The notes under the pieces: model-generated | Databases searched by the model: none | Seen by the model: the letters and a program-made list of their open reading frames with translations, nothing else | What the model was told of the DNA's origin: nothing | Made by a program: the position numbers and the translations under genes | Part shown: piece by piece, positions 20,552 to 32,818 of the stretch | Layout of the letters: each line of letters starts with the position of its first letter | How positions within the stretch are numbered: position 1 is the stretch's first letter | Origin: Toxorhynchites rutilus septentrionalis | Taxonomy: Eukaryota > Arthropoda > Insecta > Diptera > Culicidae | NCBI RefSeq assembly: GCF_029784135.1 | Contig: NC_073746.1 | Span: 92,578,564-92,642,563 of the forward strand | Reading direction: 5' to 3' | DNA length: 64,000 nucleotides

Positions 20552-22229
20552 CATTTGAACATAAAAAAAATGAAAAATGAAAAAAGATTTTTTTCTTATT
20601 TGTTTTTTTTTTTGGAAAACCAAGAAAGTTGTAGGGTTGTGTCCGAACCATGACTACATAGTTGACGTAGGATTACGTTACGATATTTGTTGTATGTTAA
20701 TTTTTAATATCTCCGAACAAGATGAGATTCTAGATTCGAACAACATCATCGTGAAATAATCAAGGGGCGAGATTGTGTCACTTGTTATGTCTCAGGGGTA
20801 AAGCTTGCGATACGTTAACGAGGAGGGAGGTCCAAAATCCATATTTTCTAGCGTTATACAATTTGTGAACAATGCCATAATATCGATCTATTCACTATTC
20901 TTTTCTTTCTTCAATATTACCCGGTAGGTTATTTGTATCACTCTTCAGATTCTTCCGAATTCCATTTATGTTGTCTACAGTTAGCTTCTGTGCATGGAAA
21001 AATATATTGCTATAACTGTTCCTGATAATGCGTATACATTCAGCATCTCGAAATTGTTCGGTCATTTCGTTATGAATTTACAAAATGGTCTGCAGTTAAT
21101 TGCTCGTTTGTGCGAAGCTCCCGTTTTACCAGCATCACAAGATCAGAAAAGTCGCAAATTAACTCAACTCCTGATCACACTTTTTTAAAGCTTACGCTTG
21201 TCGAATGTTCACAAATGATACAGTAAGTGTATTTGATAGTTTCGACCACATAATTGTCGAGCTGTATTTATTGGAAATTAACGACTGATTGTTTGTAAGA
21301 AGTTCATAACAGGAACGTCAAACCTCATGTCACCTCGACAATCTGGCAGTTTGACAGGAATGTGCTGTTCCTGACATAGTAGATGACCTTTTGCGGGTGA
21401 GGGCTGACTTAGGTAATAGATAACGGTTTATTTCGATTATCCCAACAATTTTCCACTCAAAATTGTTATAATTTATAAGACTTTTCATCGCTCATCACGA
21501 TTTTTTACAAAAACGGCGTTTTTAACGTATACAGAACAGGTCGCAGATAGAGATGTGATTCATAGAGTTTATTTCGGTCAAATAATGTGGAACCCATACG
21601 CCGTAGCAGTTTGCTAGCTGCACCAGATGCTCAGGGACAATGGTTATTGGATATTAGTAGTGAATCTGATAACTGATCTGTCGTGTACCGAATATTATTC
21701 TTAATGGATTCCTCGATTTGATTGACATCAATAGCGGCACGAACTTTCCGGTCAAACCCATAGAAGAGTATTTCACAAATTACCACATTTCAATAGAGGA
21801 CAATAAAGAGCTTCGCTGCTCGTAACCCTTCTTTAAAGATAGGAGCCGTGCACCTTTAAAAGATTTTGTTGTTCGTCTTCCAATTTTGCAAAACCTTGGA
21901 AGTTCTGAATAGATAGAAACGAAGTGGTTTTTGTATCATGAACAGAAACTGGATTAAAGCCCGCATCTAAGAAAACAATGTCGACCATTTTTTATATTAC
22001 AATACTAAGCCTGTGATGTTATCTTCATCCTGACGGAATAAATTATCCTTTACTAACAATGAAAATGAATCGATCGCTCACAATTTATGTGCATTAGTTT
22101 CAGCATATAGATTTCAATGATAAAGATCAAGAAGAGAAAAAAGAGAGAAGTATGGATGCCCGACCGGCACTCTCAGAGTTTATTTACACAGTACCAGCAC
22201 CTGCTGAATCGGTCGAAAATTGCATTCTA
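20552..22229. other. Unassigned sequence, no gene seen
   Basis: Only short frames are present. GTTGACGTAGGATTACG near 20662 is a fragment of the inverted-end element at 5240-6410. 22100-22230 has an A-rich start and no recognised product. Confidence 0.4.
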
Positions 22230-22289
22230 CCTCACCGCGGACAAGCGTGGACATTTCGTGACCCCTACCCCCCCTAAAGTGGACAGCCC
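22230..22289 (-). repeat. Truncated end of the 46.5-kb element family
   Basis: The reverse complement begins GGGCTGTCCACTTTAGGGGG and continues with GTAGGGGT..ACGAAATGTCCACGCTTGTCC, matching the left terminal repeat at 46476-46560. It abuts the foldback copy at 22288. Confidence 0.65.
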
Positions 22290-22690
22290 CTTTCGAGAAA
22301 ATTCTCCCTAAACCATAAAAATCCCATCTCCAAAGCTGCGGCTCCAAAAACTAATGTGGAAGCTAATCCCATGGGTTTCACTACATCAGGAGAACTTTTC
22401 TGATAAAAAGAAATACAACTTGAGTAGAATTTCTTCATACTGGAAGGACTAACGGAACGTGTCATATAATTTTTCAACTCGTAACTTTGCACGCGGCAGT
22501 TTGATGGTTTTATTAAAATATTTTCAAAAAGGCCTGGTTCAGATAGCTTTTCTTCAACATGAATGTACAATCAGAGGTGCAACGGAGTTCTTCAAAATCA
22601 TTTAATCTAACAATGTGATAATTGGATAGTTTGGCATTAATTAATAAAATTCGGAAAGAGTGGTTCTATAGTTATGAAACGCAGTGTATA
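22288..22690. repeat. Foldback element, partial copy 2
   Basis: 22288-22560 is close to 12690-12960, including TCCAAAGCTGCGGCTCC, TCATACTGGAAGGACTAACG and TTTGATGGTTT. The right arm is shortened and the left arm is absent. Confidence 0.8.
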
Positions 22691-23086
22691 ATCATTTCAT
22701 GACGGATTTAAACGATGTTTGCGCCAACTCTCCAGACGCTCTCTAACAATCTATTGCAATTTGGGAAATCATATTTTTTTCAATAATTAATTAGTTAAAA
22801 TAGCTTTCAATTTCGCGTACATTTGTGCAGTCTGCATATTGACTATATAGCTAATGGTTTATTTTCGCAATGTTTCACATACAACGGATAGATGAGTAAT
22901 GGTAAGAAACTATGGTACTGACATTGTATGTTTCACATCTTCGTTCGTATGCGCCTTTCTTTATGCTGCCCATCGGATTATGTTGCTGATTTGTAGTTGT
23001 GTCAAGCTCCATAAAAAATGATTGATGATGGTAAGGAAGGGTAGAAATAAGAATTGAGACAGCAAACTATTATGGTATGAAAGGTA
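22691..23086. other. No feature recognised
   Basis: AT-rich sequence between the foldback fragment and the ITmD37E copy; nothing identifiable. Confidence 0.4.
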
Positions 23087-24376
23087 AAGGGTGTGTCACA
23101 TCAAATTGCATCACGGAATAAACGCTGTAGAAATTTAATTTTTAGGAATTATATCTTCAGCTTTCGCTTATAATCAGATAAGAGTGTATAGATCATGTTG
23201 ACCATGCTTCACTGTCAATTTTTCGTAAATTTGGAAAAATGTCGTCGAACGAAAAAGAGCGTCGTGAATTAATCCTGCGCACTCATTTTGAGAATCCGGA
23301 GCTGTCACATCTGGACATCGGTAAGATGCTGGGAATCGTCCAATCCACGGTCAGCAGAGTACTAAAACGATACTTCGAGAACCTAACCATCGACCGGAAG
23401 GTGAAGAACGGCAAAAATGGATGCTCCGTTAGTGAAAAAGTAGTTAAGCGTAGTTAAGCAGTTTAGACGTGATCCGAGAAGTTCGGTCCGGGATGTCGCC
23501 AATAAGCTGATTTTGTCAAGTTCATTCGTCCAGCGGACCAAGCAGCGGGAGGGCCTGCGTACATACAAGGTTCAGAAGGCTCCTAACCGCGACGAAAGGC
23601 AAAACATGGTGAGGAAGACGCGAGCCCGGAAGCTGTACACCGAAATGCTGACGAAGCCGCATTACCTGGTAATGGAAGACGAAACCTACGTCAAAGCGGA
23701 CTTTCGTCAGCTGCCGGGCCTGTTGTTCTTCTCCGCAGAGGACAAATTCAGCGTTCCGGAGGAGATTCGCAAGCAGAAACTATCCAAGTTTGCCAAAAAG
23801 TACATGGTGTGGCAAGCGATCTGCTCTTGCGGAAAGCGGAGCGTCCCCTTCGTGATGACCGGCACGGTAAACGGGCAGGTTTACCTTAAGGGGTGCCTAC
23901 AAAAGCGCATACTACCACTATTGAAGCAGCATGAGGGCCCGACCATCTTCTGGCCGGATCTCGCTTCGTGCCACTATTCAAAGGACGTGTTGGAGTGGTG
24001 CGAAGCCAACGGGGTTACCTTCGTGCCAAAGGAAATGAACCCGCCCAACACGCCGGAGCTTCGCCCAATAGAGAAATATTGGGCGATTATGAAGCAGGCC
24101 CTCCGGAAGAACCCAAAAGTTGTCAAATCGGAGGCGGACTTCAAGAGAAAATGGATTTCTGTTCAAAAAAAAACTACAACCTGACGTTGTACAGAACCTT
24201 ATGGACGGGGTAAAGAGGAAGGTGCGAGCATACGGGCTTGGGCTCGAAGTATGAATAAAAAGAAAATGCCAAAAGTTGTTTAATAGTTTTTATTTTACTG
24301 TTTCAAAAGGATCGGTCTACTGGGCGAATTTCTACAGTGTTTTTTTCCGTGATGCAATTTGATGTGACACACCCTT
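23087..24376 (+). mobile_element. ITmD37E (DD37E Tc1/mariner), copy A
   Basis: The inverted terminal repeats AAGGGTGTGTCACATCAAAT (left) and its complement (right, ending ACACACCCTT) are flanked by TA at 23085-23086 and 24377-24378. Length is 1290 bp. Copy B at 30923-32221 shares both ends and more than 90% of the interior by eye. Ends are complete, but the transposase is frameshifted, so it could move only if a transposase were supplied in trans. Confidence 0.92.
23239..24254 (+). pseudogene. ITmD37E transposase, two frameshifts
   Basis: The start MSSNEKERRELILRTHFENP leads into helix-turn-helix segments (DIGKMLGIVQSTVSRVLKRY). The first frame breaks near 23440, where copy B reads GATCACAAGCGCG and copy A has a rearranged, shorter sequence. 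It resumes in the frame of 23513-24184 with EDETYVKADF (first Asp), FWPDLASCHYSKDV (second Asp) and LRPIEKYWAIMK (Glu). There are 37 residues between the second Asp and the Glu, defining DD37E. A one-base change in a poly-A run near 24170 shifts the last 25 codons out of frame. The expected stop is at 24252-24254. Confidence 0.92.
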
Positions 24377-24850
24377 TACGTAAAACTAATTTGTGGATAA
24401 ATTTTCTCTCGAAAACAAATTTTATATAATGAAAATAAATAAGTTGTTATTATCAAATTTAATTTTTGAGCGCTTTTTATTAATTTGTATTTATAATTTT
24501 GCTGCTGGTTCATTTGGCGTGATATCGCTCATCTTCGGAAACAATGAGAATTAAGCTCTGTAACAAATATATTAGAAATCAATTCATTCAAGTAAAAAAA
24601 ATGGGGGACGAAAAATAAGGACGTTTCGATAGAAACCGTTTCAGCTTGGCATACTCTTAAGTTCATAACTAGAAACAATTCGCTTCATAAATTAGACGAT
24701 TTCGTTGCGATTCAGTAACGCAGATGGAAGTTTGATCTATGAATCTTTTTAAACTACATCCAGCTTCATACAAGTTGTTCCAAAAGTTTTTCGTGCAGTT
24801 TATAGCTTCCGGGCGATCGCAACAGTGTTAACATGCCGGTAAATAAAATA
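24377..24850. other. No feature recognised
   Basis: AT-rich; no open frame or repeat boundary of note. Confidence 0.4.
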
Positions 24851-25117
24851 TTAGGTTGAGGAAAAAGCAATCCACTATTCTCTCGGTAGCTGGCTGTAAT
24901 GATTTGTATCTCGCGTCGTATCAATCATACAATGCAAAAAAAAAATTTTGTTTGCTGTTTTTTGTTTGTTTTATTCAATTGTGAGTTACAGGGTGTTAAG
25001 AAATGAAGTCAAAAATAGAATGTTCGGTACATTTTACACTTTTACTTTCATAAAGGCGAATATGCAAGCCAGGCTGCTGAAATTGTGAATGGTGTTTATG
25101 GTGGCGATACTGCGATA
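24851..25117 (+). pseudogene. mariner 5' fragment (different family)
   Basis: It begins TTAGGTTGAGGAAAAAGCAA after TA, a typical mariner end. From about 25005 it carries degraded N-terminal transposase codons: TTTACACTTTTACTTTCATA region, then GEYASQAAEIVNGVYGGDTA, comparable to KGKNASQAANKICAVYGPDT of the mariner at 1517. The rest of the transposase is absent. Confidence 0.6.
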
Positions 25118-25292
25118 CTTTTTGACTAAGCGAACCTATCTAGAATATTTATCTGCCTCCGGGTTTCTGACGACTGGAACAATTCTTGGGACCTCTCTTA
25201 GCCTACATGGTTCCTTGAGTTACACTGCCAATGGATGGTGTTTACAAATTTTACCCCCGAGGGATTTTATTGTTTACTTTTATTTATTATTA

Positions 25293-25423
25293 CTAGCTGA
25301 TCGGGCAAACTTCATCCCGCCCAATTTTTTATTCAAACATTCTCGTTTTCTTACTATGAGCAAGTTCATGGATCCAATCGCAGAACTGTTCATTGATTGA
25401 TTTTCTAATCTACCCTTTAAAAT

Positions 25424-25514
<91 letters not shown>

Positions 25515-26215
25515 CGGTAATTCTACCAAAACTCGATACTATAATATTAGATTATTTTCAGACACAATTCTCGTGCAAAATTTGTCATTCACTTTCAAAT
25601 AACATGTTTCTCCGTTACATGGAATAAATGTTTGATACAGAAAATATGATAGAATTAAGACAGCCCTAAATCGGACAATTCCTTTCTCGAGTTTTGCTCT
25701 TATCTACACATTCGGTGATCCATTTTCATTTATGTATATAGAAGAAGATATAGGAGTGCGTTTTATCAACCCCCCCCTCCCTTCCCCCGAGAGAGGGGAG
25801 GAGTGTCTATTCACCATGTAAACGTTTCGTGTCCCCTAAGCCATTCACATGTCAAATTTGGTTCCATTTGCTTGATTAGTTTTCGAATTATGCAGAAATT
25901 TGTCTTTCATTTGTATGGCAGCTCACCCTTAGAAAGGGGTGTGAAGTCTCTAACCATCGTAAAAACACTTATTGCACCCTAAAACCTCCACATGCCAAAT
26001 TTGGTTTCATTTACTTGATTAATTCTCGAGTAATGCAGAAATTTGAGTTTCATTTGTATGGCAGCCCCCCCTTAGAGAGAGGGATGGAGAGTCTAACCAC
26101 CATAGAAACATTAATTGCATCCCAAAACCTCCATATGCCAAATTTGGTGTCATTAGCTTGATTCATTCTTGAGTAATGTAGAAATTTCTGTTTTATTTGT
26201 ATGGCAAACCGAAGC
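25293..26215 (-). mobile_element. Helitron-like non-autonomous element
   Basis: Read on the minus strand, the 3' end is GGGCGGGATGAAGTTTGCCC..CAGCTAG followed by T, fitting the CTRR 3' terminus of Helitrons. Upstream come AGAACTGTTC.., a diverged body shared with 34310-34659, and 3-4 units of the roughly 140-bp minisatellite (25770-26215). The 5' end is cut within the minisatellite. No RepHel protein is encoded. Class assignment is inferred from the terminus and flanking bases. Confidence 0.55.
25429..25511. repeat. (TA)n microsatellite, about 83 bp
   Basis: Pure TA dinucleotide run inside the Helitron-like element. The two related copies at 34310-34659 and 34662-34980 lack it, so it expanded after insertion. 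Confidence 0.95.
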
Positions 26216-27900
26216 ATATTCTAAAACGATTTCCATTGATGATTCAAATTTAAGTTTTAAATTTGAGTCAATTAAAAGTTAAAAAAATTCTCATGAAAAT
26301 TCACCAATAAACAGAAACATAACAAGACTGAGACAGTCTTCTTACGATATTGTGAGAAATGACTTCAATCCATCCCCAATCACTGGTTCAATTAATATAC
26401 TCATTATGCTTATTCTGTAATTCAGACGACTGTTTGTAACTGTTTTGGGGTTTTAAAGTCGCTTTAACTTTTTACTAAGGTTATGTTGCAGTTCCGGTTC
26501 ATTATTTCGTACGTAATCACAATATTTTAGCCATTTTTTCCTACTAGACCGTATGTTTCATATTTTGGAAAACATGTAAGCTTCCTAATATCACAATCAA
26601 TCCTGTGCCACTACATTACGATATATTTATTTAGAAAGTTGAAAATCATACAAAAATTTGTTTTTTCTTTCGATAAGTTTTGAAAGTTTCAACTATGTCA
26701 ATAGTAAACGTATTCCAACGATGTAATATGATTCTGAAAATCATTTTAAAAAATAGAGCTAATGTAATGAACCTTCTAATAGTATCCATTTTCCATTTCC
26801 ATTTTAGCAACACACATTTGAACCATTGCGACAATTCGCTCTTTACATAAATCATTTTTCGATGATAATTTTGTTTCCCTTTTACGTGGTGAAAAAAAAA
26901 ACAAATAGTTCGGTTTTCACCATCCTATGGTTACCAATATAGGTATTCAAAAATTGTCAACCTCACTTGTTTGGAACACTTTATAATTTTTGTTCACATT
27001 TTTGTTGGTTTGGGGGCACTTTTCACTTACTTACCCATCCAGGCCCTTTCACTTCAACTATTATGCAGCTGATCATTGAGATGAATCAAAAATTTGGAAA
27101 AAAAAAATTTGTTACTGGAGAAGTTGCATTTGTGAGAAACGAACATGTTTGAAATTTTTTTGAATGCTTTGAGCCGGAAATTTCTCGAGCTCTAATGCTT
27201 TTAGGAAGTTTAGGAAGAATCTTACTACCATAAGATTTATGATTCGAACTGTTCGCTACGATCGTAATACATTATCAGAATACATTTCAAATGTGACAGT
27301 AGAAATTTTAAAAAAATGTTCCAAATGTTGATCTTAAAAAAAATCGTCTCTGAAATTTATGATCCTAAGTTTCCGCACACCAAATATGAAAAACGGGTTT
27401 TTGAGTTATTCTTAATCTAGTGTTCATTTTTAGTTTTTTAATTAAAAATCATATTTTTCTTAGCGGTTTTTTTAAAACCCTTCTTATTTCCCTTTTTCAT
27501 ACCACCAATGCAAATTTAAAAAATAACTCTTGAAAAAAAAAATGTTTACATCCGTGAAAAATACTCAGTTTACTTAGCCTAATGCGTGTGCTACGTTTCT
27601 TTCAAATTAAAAATGACATTTATTTTTAAAATCACAGCTCGAAGAATCACGAATTAAGTTCTACTTTAAGATAACATAACTGAATTTTCTTTATTTTTGA
27701 CAATATTATTACATTCCTGGCACACATATTTTTGTAAATAAAAAAACATATATATCGTTTTCTTTATCCGTCATTTGAATATATTCCTTATATACTCCGG
27801 GGTTCCAAAATCCCATCCAGCATAGTATTTCATTTCCTTGTCTGTAATAAGCTTGGGTAGTAATTTTTACTTATTTTTAATTATGCGTTAAAATACGCGT
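26216..27900. other. AT-rich sequence, no gene seen
   Basis: Short frames only, many A and T tracts. No recognisable transposon ends or RNA gene. Confidence 0.4.
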
Positions 27901-30050
27901 TATTGTTGTCAGTAAAACTCACATAGAGCTAAATCTTGATGTTGAAATATCAAAGCAACAAGGAAAAAATTTTCCCTCCATCTTCTGTCTATAGTTTTTC
28001 TTATTCGCTCATCGTGCATTGGGCAGCAATACCACTGAAAATTCACACACATTCAAATTCGCTAACATTGAGCCGCAATCGAATAAAATATATCGTCAAC
28101 TCGACCATAATCAATAGCGTTCTCCCCCATCCAGATAACATCGATTAATTGATGACCAATCGTGGCAGCAGGAGTATTTCAGGTTTTTCGGGGCTCCCAT
28201 CATGTTCCGAGATAATGAGTCCGCTCCCTTCGCACCCATCCGCAGCGAATCGATGGGTATGTATTTGCCACGGACAGGGGGAAGTGAAATATTAATTTAT
28301 GGTTGCTGATAAGAAACGGCGTCCGCGAGGAAGAAACCGCGAAGTAACCACGCTCTTCCCGCGCGTAATGAATGGTCAATAAGAAGGATATTTATGACAA
28401 TTTGATCAACGCAGGAGAATTTTAATTAGGATGAAGATGTGTTTTTTTCCTTGCTTGCGCAGCGGACAGTGCGGTTTGCTCGCTGGGGAAACGAGTTTAC
28501 GGGAACCAGTATCTCGCCCACCGTTGGTCTTTTTTCGGTCTTCAAGCACACCGGCGTATGGTGGTGTAAAATTAATTTACGCTTCCTTTCACTCATATCT
28601 CGACGCGATCCACAATAACATCAAGTTCGCATCAGATCGCGTTCTTCAGCCACGAGTCTTGCCACCGAGAGAGCCCAGGCCCATAAACAACAAATGACGT
28701 CCACGGAGTGATATGTTTATGATCATCACCAGCGACAAAGAACCGTGTGTGACACTCTCGAGCGAGGAACGTGTTTTCAAGCGTCGACGAAAATTTATAG
28801 CTTTCAGATAAAAAAAAAAAATCTTTATTGAAATCGAAGGAGGACTACACAATGACGCGAAGATTATTAATGAAAAATATTACCTCGGAACGAACGAATA
28901 ATTCCTACCTCCGAGTGGATGGCCTCTGGTGAACTGATATAAAAATCCCATTTCGGAAGAAAAAAAAGGAATTTAATATGTACTAAATTAAAAACAAACA
29001 TCAAGCCGCCATCAAGCCCCGAAAAAAATCAACTTCAAAAAGTAAAAATATCAATGTGTACGTGATTTATACCTTTGTTCGATTCAATTCTCAGCGCTCC
29101 ATCAGCCCAACAAAAATATATATCGTATTGTTGAACAATAAGAAATTAATTCCGTACCCAACCTCCTTCGCCACTCGGGCCAAACAAATCGGGACCGCCT
29201 TTTTGGGGGGCATCATTCCTCCTAGCCGGATGCGGACTACGGACTCGGATCATAACAGAAATCGTCTGGCTGCCTGCCCGAATCCAGCGATATAACACAC
29301 TCTATCATAATTCACCCGATCGAACGGACAGACGGATGACCCACCTTCGTCAACGGATATTTATTCGCCGCTTCGGTTTCTTTATTTTTGAGACACTGTC
29401 TGCACGGAATCCACCGGAATATCTGTGGGAAATAATTTATAACCCTCTCAGCGCCTCGAAACCGTGTCACAGAGCATCAGACAGAGCTGGAAATGCGATA
29501 CACCGAGCGACACCGTCGCGTTTTATGGTTAACTTTACGTTTTCATTTACTAGCCACGAGATATGGTATTTGAGGTTTCTTTCAACTCTCTCTCTCGTAT
29601 TCTTGGGGGCTGTTTTAATTAGTTTTTAATGTTCGTATAAACGCTGCCAGGTGAGGAAAGATAAGTTGTAAAATCAATTTACAGCTCTGCGCCGGAGATT
29701 TTCTTCTCGAAAATCAATTAGGGATCGATGTGTAGAATCGATCATGTGCGTGGGTTTATGACGTTTTTTTGTGTATGGAATTTGATGAAATGTTCGGAAC
29801 GAATCAGACACAGTGCCGCGATTGATTATCTTGGTTTTATTTATGACTATTAAGAAAGTATGAAATCTGATGTCTATAAACTCTGATCTCACGACTACTG
29901 TAGGTCTCATGATTGCACGGATCGGGTTGCATGAACTTGTTGGATTTTTTAAAGCATTATTAATGGTGTCTTTCAAATGCAAGAATATATCAAATTATAC
30001 AGGATTCTTTTTTATTATTTTATCTATTTGATCTTAGACTTCTTAGCATC
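27901..30050. other. Low-repeat block, possible host non-coding DNA
   Basis: 28000-29700 is richer in GC and sequence complexity than its flanks and contains TAATTA/ATTAATT sites near 28290, 28422, 29606 and 29714. Frames at 28431-28697 and 29336-29629 show no domain and no convincing splice context. Conserved non-coding function is possible but not shown. Confidence 0.4.
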
Positions 30051-30322
30051 TTCTTCTTGAATGGCGTTAACGTTCTCTGTGGAACTTTTGCCGTCTCAAC
30101 GAATGTATTAACTAGCGTCATTTTTTAATACTTAGTTGAGATTTCTTAAGCCAAATAACACGCCTTAAATGTATTCCGAGGGGCAAGCTCTAGAATACGC
30201 GTGACCACAGTGCAAGTCGAAGGAAATTTCTCTGACGAAAAATCCTCCGGCCAGAACGGGAATCTAACCCGAACACCCGGCATGATAATGTGAGACGCTA
30301 ACCACTCGGCCACGGGTGCACT
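30051..30322 (-). mobile_element. tRNA-derived SINE, copy 2
   Basis: Inverted copy of the SINE at 4239. The plus strand shows CGCTAACCACTCGGCCAC (box A complement) at about 30298-30315 and the TCTTCTTGAATGGCG tail at 30051. Target duplication is unclear; AGCATCT occurs on both sides at 30045 and 30330, but 9 bases intervene at the head side. Confidence 0.88.
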
Positions 30323-30922
30323 ACAATCCAGCATCTACAATTTGTAACTGGATGATACTGCTTCGATAACACGAAGTCGGTTCCGAAGCGATCCATTGGT
30401 GATCCATTCTTGCATTTGTACCAAATGCAAAGCTTACGTACACCAGAACAAATTACACTATTTTTATAATTGACGAATTTCATGCCAACTCGACTGGCCG
30501 TTGGCAGCATCATCTCAGATATCAGTGAAACGTTGTGGGTGTAAACACATGGTTTTTTCAAGCAACTTTGCATTCTTGAAACATTTAGGAAAGAATTAGA
30601 CTACATTTTTAAAGGGCCAGAAAAAATTCCTTGATTCTTTACTAAATCTTATAACTCAAAAACTCTAATGCCTACAAAGTTTTGGTCATGAACTATAGGA
30701 ATTTGTTCAAATTTTTCATAAAAAATACCAAATTAAAAACAAAAATTTTGCTGAATTTTTTTTTTTTAAATAAAACTAATTAAAAAACCCTGCTACCATT
30801 TTTCTATTTTTACGCATGTTAAAAACATGTCAAACGCGAGATTTTACACACAAAAATTTTTTGAGTCAAACATTATTTTTCCAGGAGTTTTCATACGAAA
30901 ATGCTTTATGTTCCAGAAACTA
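30323..30922. other. No feature recognised
   Basis: AT-rich; the frame at 30298-30573 (minus) overlaps the SINE head and is not a gene. Confidence 0.4.
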
Positions 30923-32221
30923 AAGGGTGTGTCACATCAAATTGCATCACGGAAAAAACGCTGTAGAAATATAATTTTTAGGAATTATATCTTCAGCTTT
31001 GGTTTTATAATCAGATAAGAGTGTATAGATCACGTTGGCCATGCTTCACTGTCAATTTTTCGTAAATTTGGAAAAATGTCGTCGAACGGAAAAGAGCGTC
31101 GTGAATTAATCCTGTGCACTCATTTCGAGAATCCGGAGTTGTCACATTGGGACATCGGTAAGATGCTGGGAATCGTCCAATCCACGGTCAGCAGAGTACT
31201 AAAACGATACTTCGAGAACCTAACCATCGACCGGAAGGTGAAGAACGGCAAAAATGGATGCTCCGTCAGTGAAAAAGATCACAAGCGCGTAGTTAAGCAG
31301 TTTAGACGTGATCCGAGAAGTTCGGTCCGGGATGTCGCCAATAAGCTGAATTTGTCAAGTTCATTCGTCCAGCGGACCAAGCAGCGGGAGGGTCTGCGTA
31401 CATACATGGTTCAGAAGGCTCCTAACCGCGACGAAAGGCAAAACATGGTGGGGAAGACGTGAGCCCGGAAGCTGTTAACCGAAATGCTGACGAAGCCGCA
31501 TTGCCTGGTAAAGGACGACGAAACTTACGTCAAAGCGGACTTTCGTCAGCTGCCGGGCCTGTTGTTCTTCTCCGCAGAGGACAAATTCAGCGTTCCGGAG
31601 GAGATTCGCAAGCAGAAACTATCCAAGTTTTCCAAAAAGTACATGGTGTGGCAAGCGATCTGCTCTTGCGGAAAGCGGAGCGCCCCCTTTGTGATGACCG
31701 GCACGGTAAACGGGCAGGTTTACCTTAAGGAGTGCCTACAGAAGCGTTTACTACCACTATTAAAGCAGCACGAGGGCCCGACCATCTTCTGGCCGGATCT
31801 CGCTTCGTGCCACTATTCAAAGGACGTGTTGGAGTTGTACGAAGCCAACGGGGTCACCTTCGTGCCAAAGGAAATGAACCCGCCCAACGCGCCGGAGCTT
31901 CGCCCAATAGAGAAATATTGGGCGATTATGAAGCAGGTCCTCCGGAAGAACCCAAAAGTTGTCAAATCGGAGGCGGACTTCAAGAAAAAATGGATTTCTG
32001 TTCAAAAAAAACTACAACCTGACGTTGTACAGAACCTTATGGACGGGGTAAAGAGGAAGGCGCGAGCATACGGACTTGGGCTCGAAGTATGAATAAAAAT
32101 AAAATGCCAAAAGTTGTTTAATAGTTTTTATTTTACTGTCTAAAGTTTTCAAAAGGATCGGTCTACTGGGCGAATTTCTACAGCGTTTTTTCCGTGATGC
32201 AATTTGATGTGACACACCCTT
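30923..32221 (+). mobile_element. ITmD37E, copy B, nearly intact
   Basis: Left end AAGGGTGTGTCACATC at 30923 and complementary right end at 32221, flanked by TA at 30921-30922 and 32222-32223. It is 1299 bp. Both terminal repeats appear complete. Confidence 0.93.
31076..32092 (+). pseudogene. ITmD37E transposase, single nonsense codon
   Basis: The 339-codon frame runs from MSSNGKERRELIL to YGLGLEV with TGA at 32090-32092. The only break is TGA at 31460-31462 where copy A has CGA (KTRA), a single C-to-T change. The N-terminal half has two helix-turn-helix segments (DIGKMLGIVQSTV; SVRDVANKLNLSSSFV). The catalytic half has DDETYVKADF, FWPDLASCHYS and PIEKYWAIMK, with the last two acidic residues 37 residues apart. 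It acts, when intact, as a nuclear cut-and-paste transposase on the terminal repeats described above. The rest of the frame is uninterrupted, which implies recent loss. Confidence 0.93.
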
Positions 32222-32524
32222 TATAAAAGATAGAAAGTTAACGTCTTCGACAAAAGCTCATATTTTAATTAGATCTAAAACATTGAGGAATACTTTATAT
32301 CGCTATCATGACTTTAAACAAAAATAGGATTGGTTGTATTTTTTCAAAGAAAACATGTAAAATTGGTTTAAAAAAGAACTTTTTCCCCAAAAAAGTACCC
32401 ATCTTCCGATGTGTGGACGACTTTTTGAAAATTGTGACAGCTATTATTATATTTTTTTTGAGAATAAAAAAAAAAATACGTTTTTGATAAAAATTAGTTT
32501 TAATATTTAAAATATTTTTTTCAG

Positions 32525-32636
32525 CGAGGAGGAGGAAAACAGTGGTGAATTTCTAGAATCAGGTGAAGACGAAGAACAGTTAGAAAGGAAACGGAAAACA
32601 ATCGCAGCATTTCGACAAAAACAGTTTGTTATTTGA
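32525..32636 (+). CDS. Candidate terminal exon, acidic, unknown
   Basis: A polypyrimidine-AG acceptor (ATTTTTTTCAG) precedes 112 bases that read, from 32526, EEEENSGEFLESGEDEEQ then LERKRKTIAAFRQKQFVI and TGA at 32634. The composition (acidic stretch then basic tail) is unlike the AT-rich noise around it. No family is recognised. It sits between ITmD37E copy B and mariner copy 2, so it could be the last exon of an unidentified transposon gene or of a host gene. It may also be chance. Confidence 0.25.
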
Positions 32637-32818
32637 ACTGAACTAAACTTTAAAAGGTTCTAAGAGTTGTAGCGGTAGAAAGAAGCCTATACTATCAATT
32701 ACTAATTCTTTCTATTCTTAATAGTAAACGCAGAGAAAAATATAAAAAAAATATAGCACCCTCCAGTTTTGATTCCTATATAGGGAGGTCACTCTACGAA
32801 ATATATGTTATCTCTATA

